45,570 nt of DNA from Cycloclasticus sp. symbiont of Poecilosclerida sp. M (GTDB lineage Bacteria > Pseudomonadota > Gammaproteobacteria > Methylococcales > Cycloclasticaceae). Under the pieces are notes generated by a model. That model had not been told where the DNA came from. It did not search any database and saw only the letters and a program-made list of their open reading frames with translations. Made by a program: the position numbers and the translations under genes. The DNA is taken from NCBI GenBank assembly GCA_002101225.1, contig LWTN01000235.1:1-45570 (forward strand), written 5' to 3'. Below are positions 44,907 through 45,570 of the stretch, piece by piece (the stretch's first letter is position 1; every line of letters starts with the position of its first letter).

Positions 44907-45570
44907 TTAAACACGTTCAATAATAGTTGCTGTTGCCATACCCAAACCAATACACATAGTCTGCAAGGCAAATTGACCATCAGTTGCTTCAAGGCCTGCC
45001 ACCATTTTGGCCATTAAACCTGCGCCAGTAGCGCCGAGTGGATGACCGTGTGCAATAGCGCCGCCCCATGGGTTAACTTTTTCTGGCGCGGGGTTTATTT
45101 CTTTCATCCACGCTAACGCGACTGTCGCGAAGGCTTCGTTAATTTCAAACCAATCGATATCATCAACCGTTAAACCTGCTTTTTTTAAGGCTAACTGAGT
45201 TGCCGCAATGGGGCCGTCCAACTGCAAAACAGGGTCACTACCAATAACAACCCGCGCGCGGAAGCGTGCTCTAGGTGTGAAGCCGTCTGCAATAGCCGCG
45301 TCTTTATTGGCAATGAGTAGCGCCGCTGCGCCGTCAGATAATTGGCTGGCGTTACCGGCCGTTACCACGCCGTTCCCTTTAGGGCAAAAAATTGTTTTTA
45401 AAGAACCTAATTTTGTAGGATCAATTACCGCGCGTATACCTTCATCAGCGTTAAGCATGATTGCGTTGCCATCTGCATCCACGCAGGGCGTCGTAATAAT
45501 TTCTTTATTTAAACTTGCATCTTTAGCTTTCTGTGCTTTCGCGTGGCTTTCAATCGCAAACGCATCGACT
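44907..45570 (-). CDS. Acetyl-CoA acetyltransferase (thiolase), 3' part
   Basis: The gene runs off the right edge; 221 codons are visible. They carry the C-terminal thiolase half: [12 protein letters not shown] (NEAF), [16 protein letters not shown] (catalytic His) and [12 protein letters not shown] (catalytic Cys). The first-half active Cys is beyond the window. It would cleave 3-ketoacyl-CoA or act in the reverse condensation. It heads the leftward operon thiolase, HSD10-type dehydrogenase, enoyl-CoA hydratase, PECR-like reductase, with 36 bases to the next gene. Confidence 0.93.
   Translation of the reverse strand, partial: VDAFAIESHAKAQKAKDASLNKEIITTPCVDADGNAIMLNADEGIRAVIDPTKLGSLKTIFCPKGNGVVTAGNASQLSDGAAALLIANKDAAIADGFTPRARFRARVVIGSDPVLQLDGPIAATQLALKKAGLTVDDIDWFEINEAFATVALAWMKEINPAPEKVNPWGGAIAHGHPLGATGAGLMAKMVAGLEATDGQFALQTMCIGLGMATATIIERV

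Overview
The window is a piece of gammaproteobacterial chromosome, of moderate base composition (mid-40s % G+C by eye) and densely coded. The syntenies rpsF-rpsR-DUF2232-rplI-dnaB-alr-radA, trpS-(ppnP)-scpA-scpB-rluB, mrcB-lpoP and rnr-rlmB are typical of Pseudomonadales/Cellvibrionales-type gammaproteobacteria. A sodium-pumping oxaloacetate decarboxylase (oadGAB) and a fused isobutyryl-CoA mutase (icmF) fit a marine aerobic heterotroph. Genus cannot be fixed from sequence reading alone.

Layout. 1-3.3 kb: an edge fragment that may be a transposase N-terminus, a crotonase-family gene without the two hydratase glutamates, a UDP-N-acetylhexosamine dehydrogenase (tviB/wbpO type) and, convergent, galU. 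3.4-7.0 kb: rnr, rlmB and a YcxB-like membrane protein. 7.0-13.3 kb: the ribosomal/replication block rpsF, rpsR, a DUF2232-like membrane protein, rplI, dnaB, alr, radA, with a good promoter and a structured leader in front of rpsF and a clear terminator after rplI. 13.3-14.5 kb, minus strand: a CorB/YfjD-type CNNM-CBS membrane protein. 14.7-19.6 kb: an acyl-CoA ligase and icmF, closed by a terminator. 19.7-22.9 kb: oadG-oadA-oadB. 23.0-24.9 kb: a dusA gene whose 5' end is present twice, about 1 kb apart, with a small hicB-hicA-like toxin-antitoxin cassette in between. 25-30.6 kb: folE, hemH, a small lipoprotein, a class II glutamine amidotransferase, mrcB (PBP1b) and its probable lipoprotein activator lpoP. 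30.6-34.5 kb: yoaA, tsaB, a yciO-type gene and an M50 metalloprotease. 34.6-38.4 kb: trpS, ppnP, scpA, scpB, rluB. 38.4-42.2 kb: sufT (minus), a YihY-family membrane protein and glnS. 42.4-45.6 kb, minus strand: a beta-oxidation-type operon (thiolase, HSD10-type dehydrogenase, enoyl-CoA hydratase, PECR-like reductase), whose dehydrogenase is broken by a frameshift.

Most of the window is ordinary housekeeping chromosome. The parts worth a second look are: (i) the duplicated dusA 5' end, which looks like attL/attR of an element that integrated into dusA and has shrunk to a toxin-antitoxin cassette; (ii) the frameshift in the HSD10-type gene, which is explained exactly by loss of one unit of a 10-bp tandem repeat; (iii) the ligase-icmF operon, a self-contained carboxylic acid activation and carbon-skeleton rearrangement module of unknown substrate; (iv) the two atypical acyl-CoA enzymes lacking canonical catalytic residues; and (v) the regulatory candidates (perfect palindrome before the first crotonase, rpsF leader, nearly leaderless oadG). 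I saw no tRNA, rRNA, CRISPR array or phage structural gene. No gene-free stretch exceeds 300 bases.
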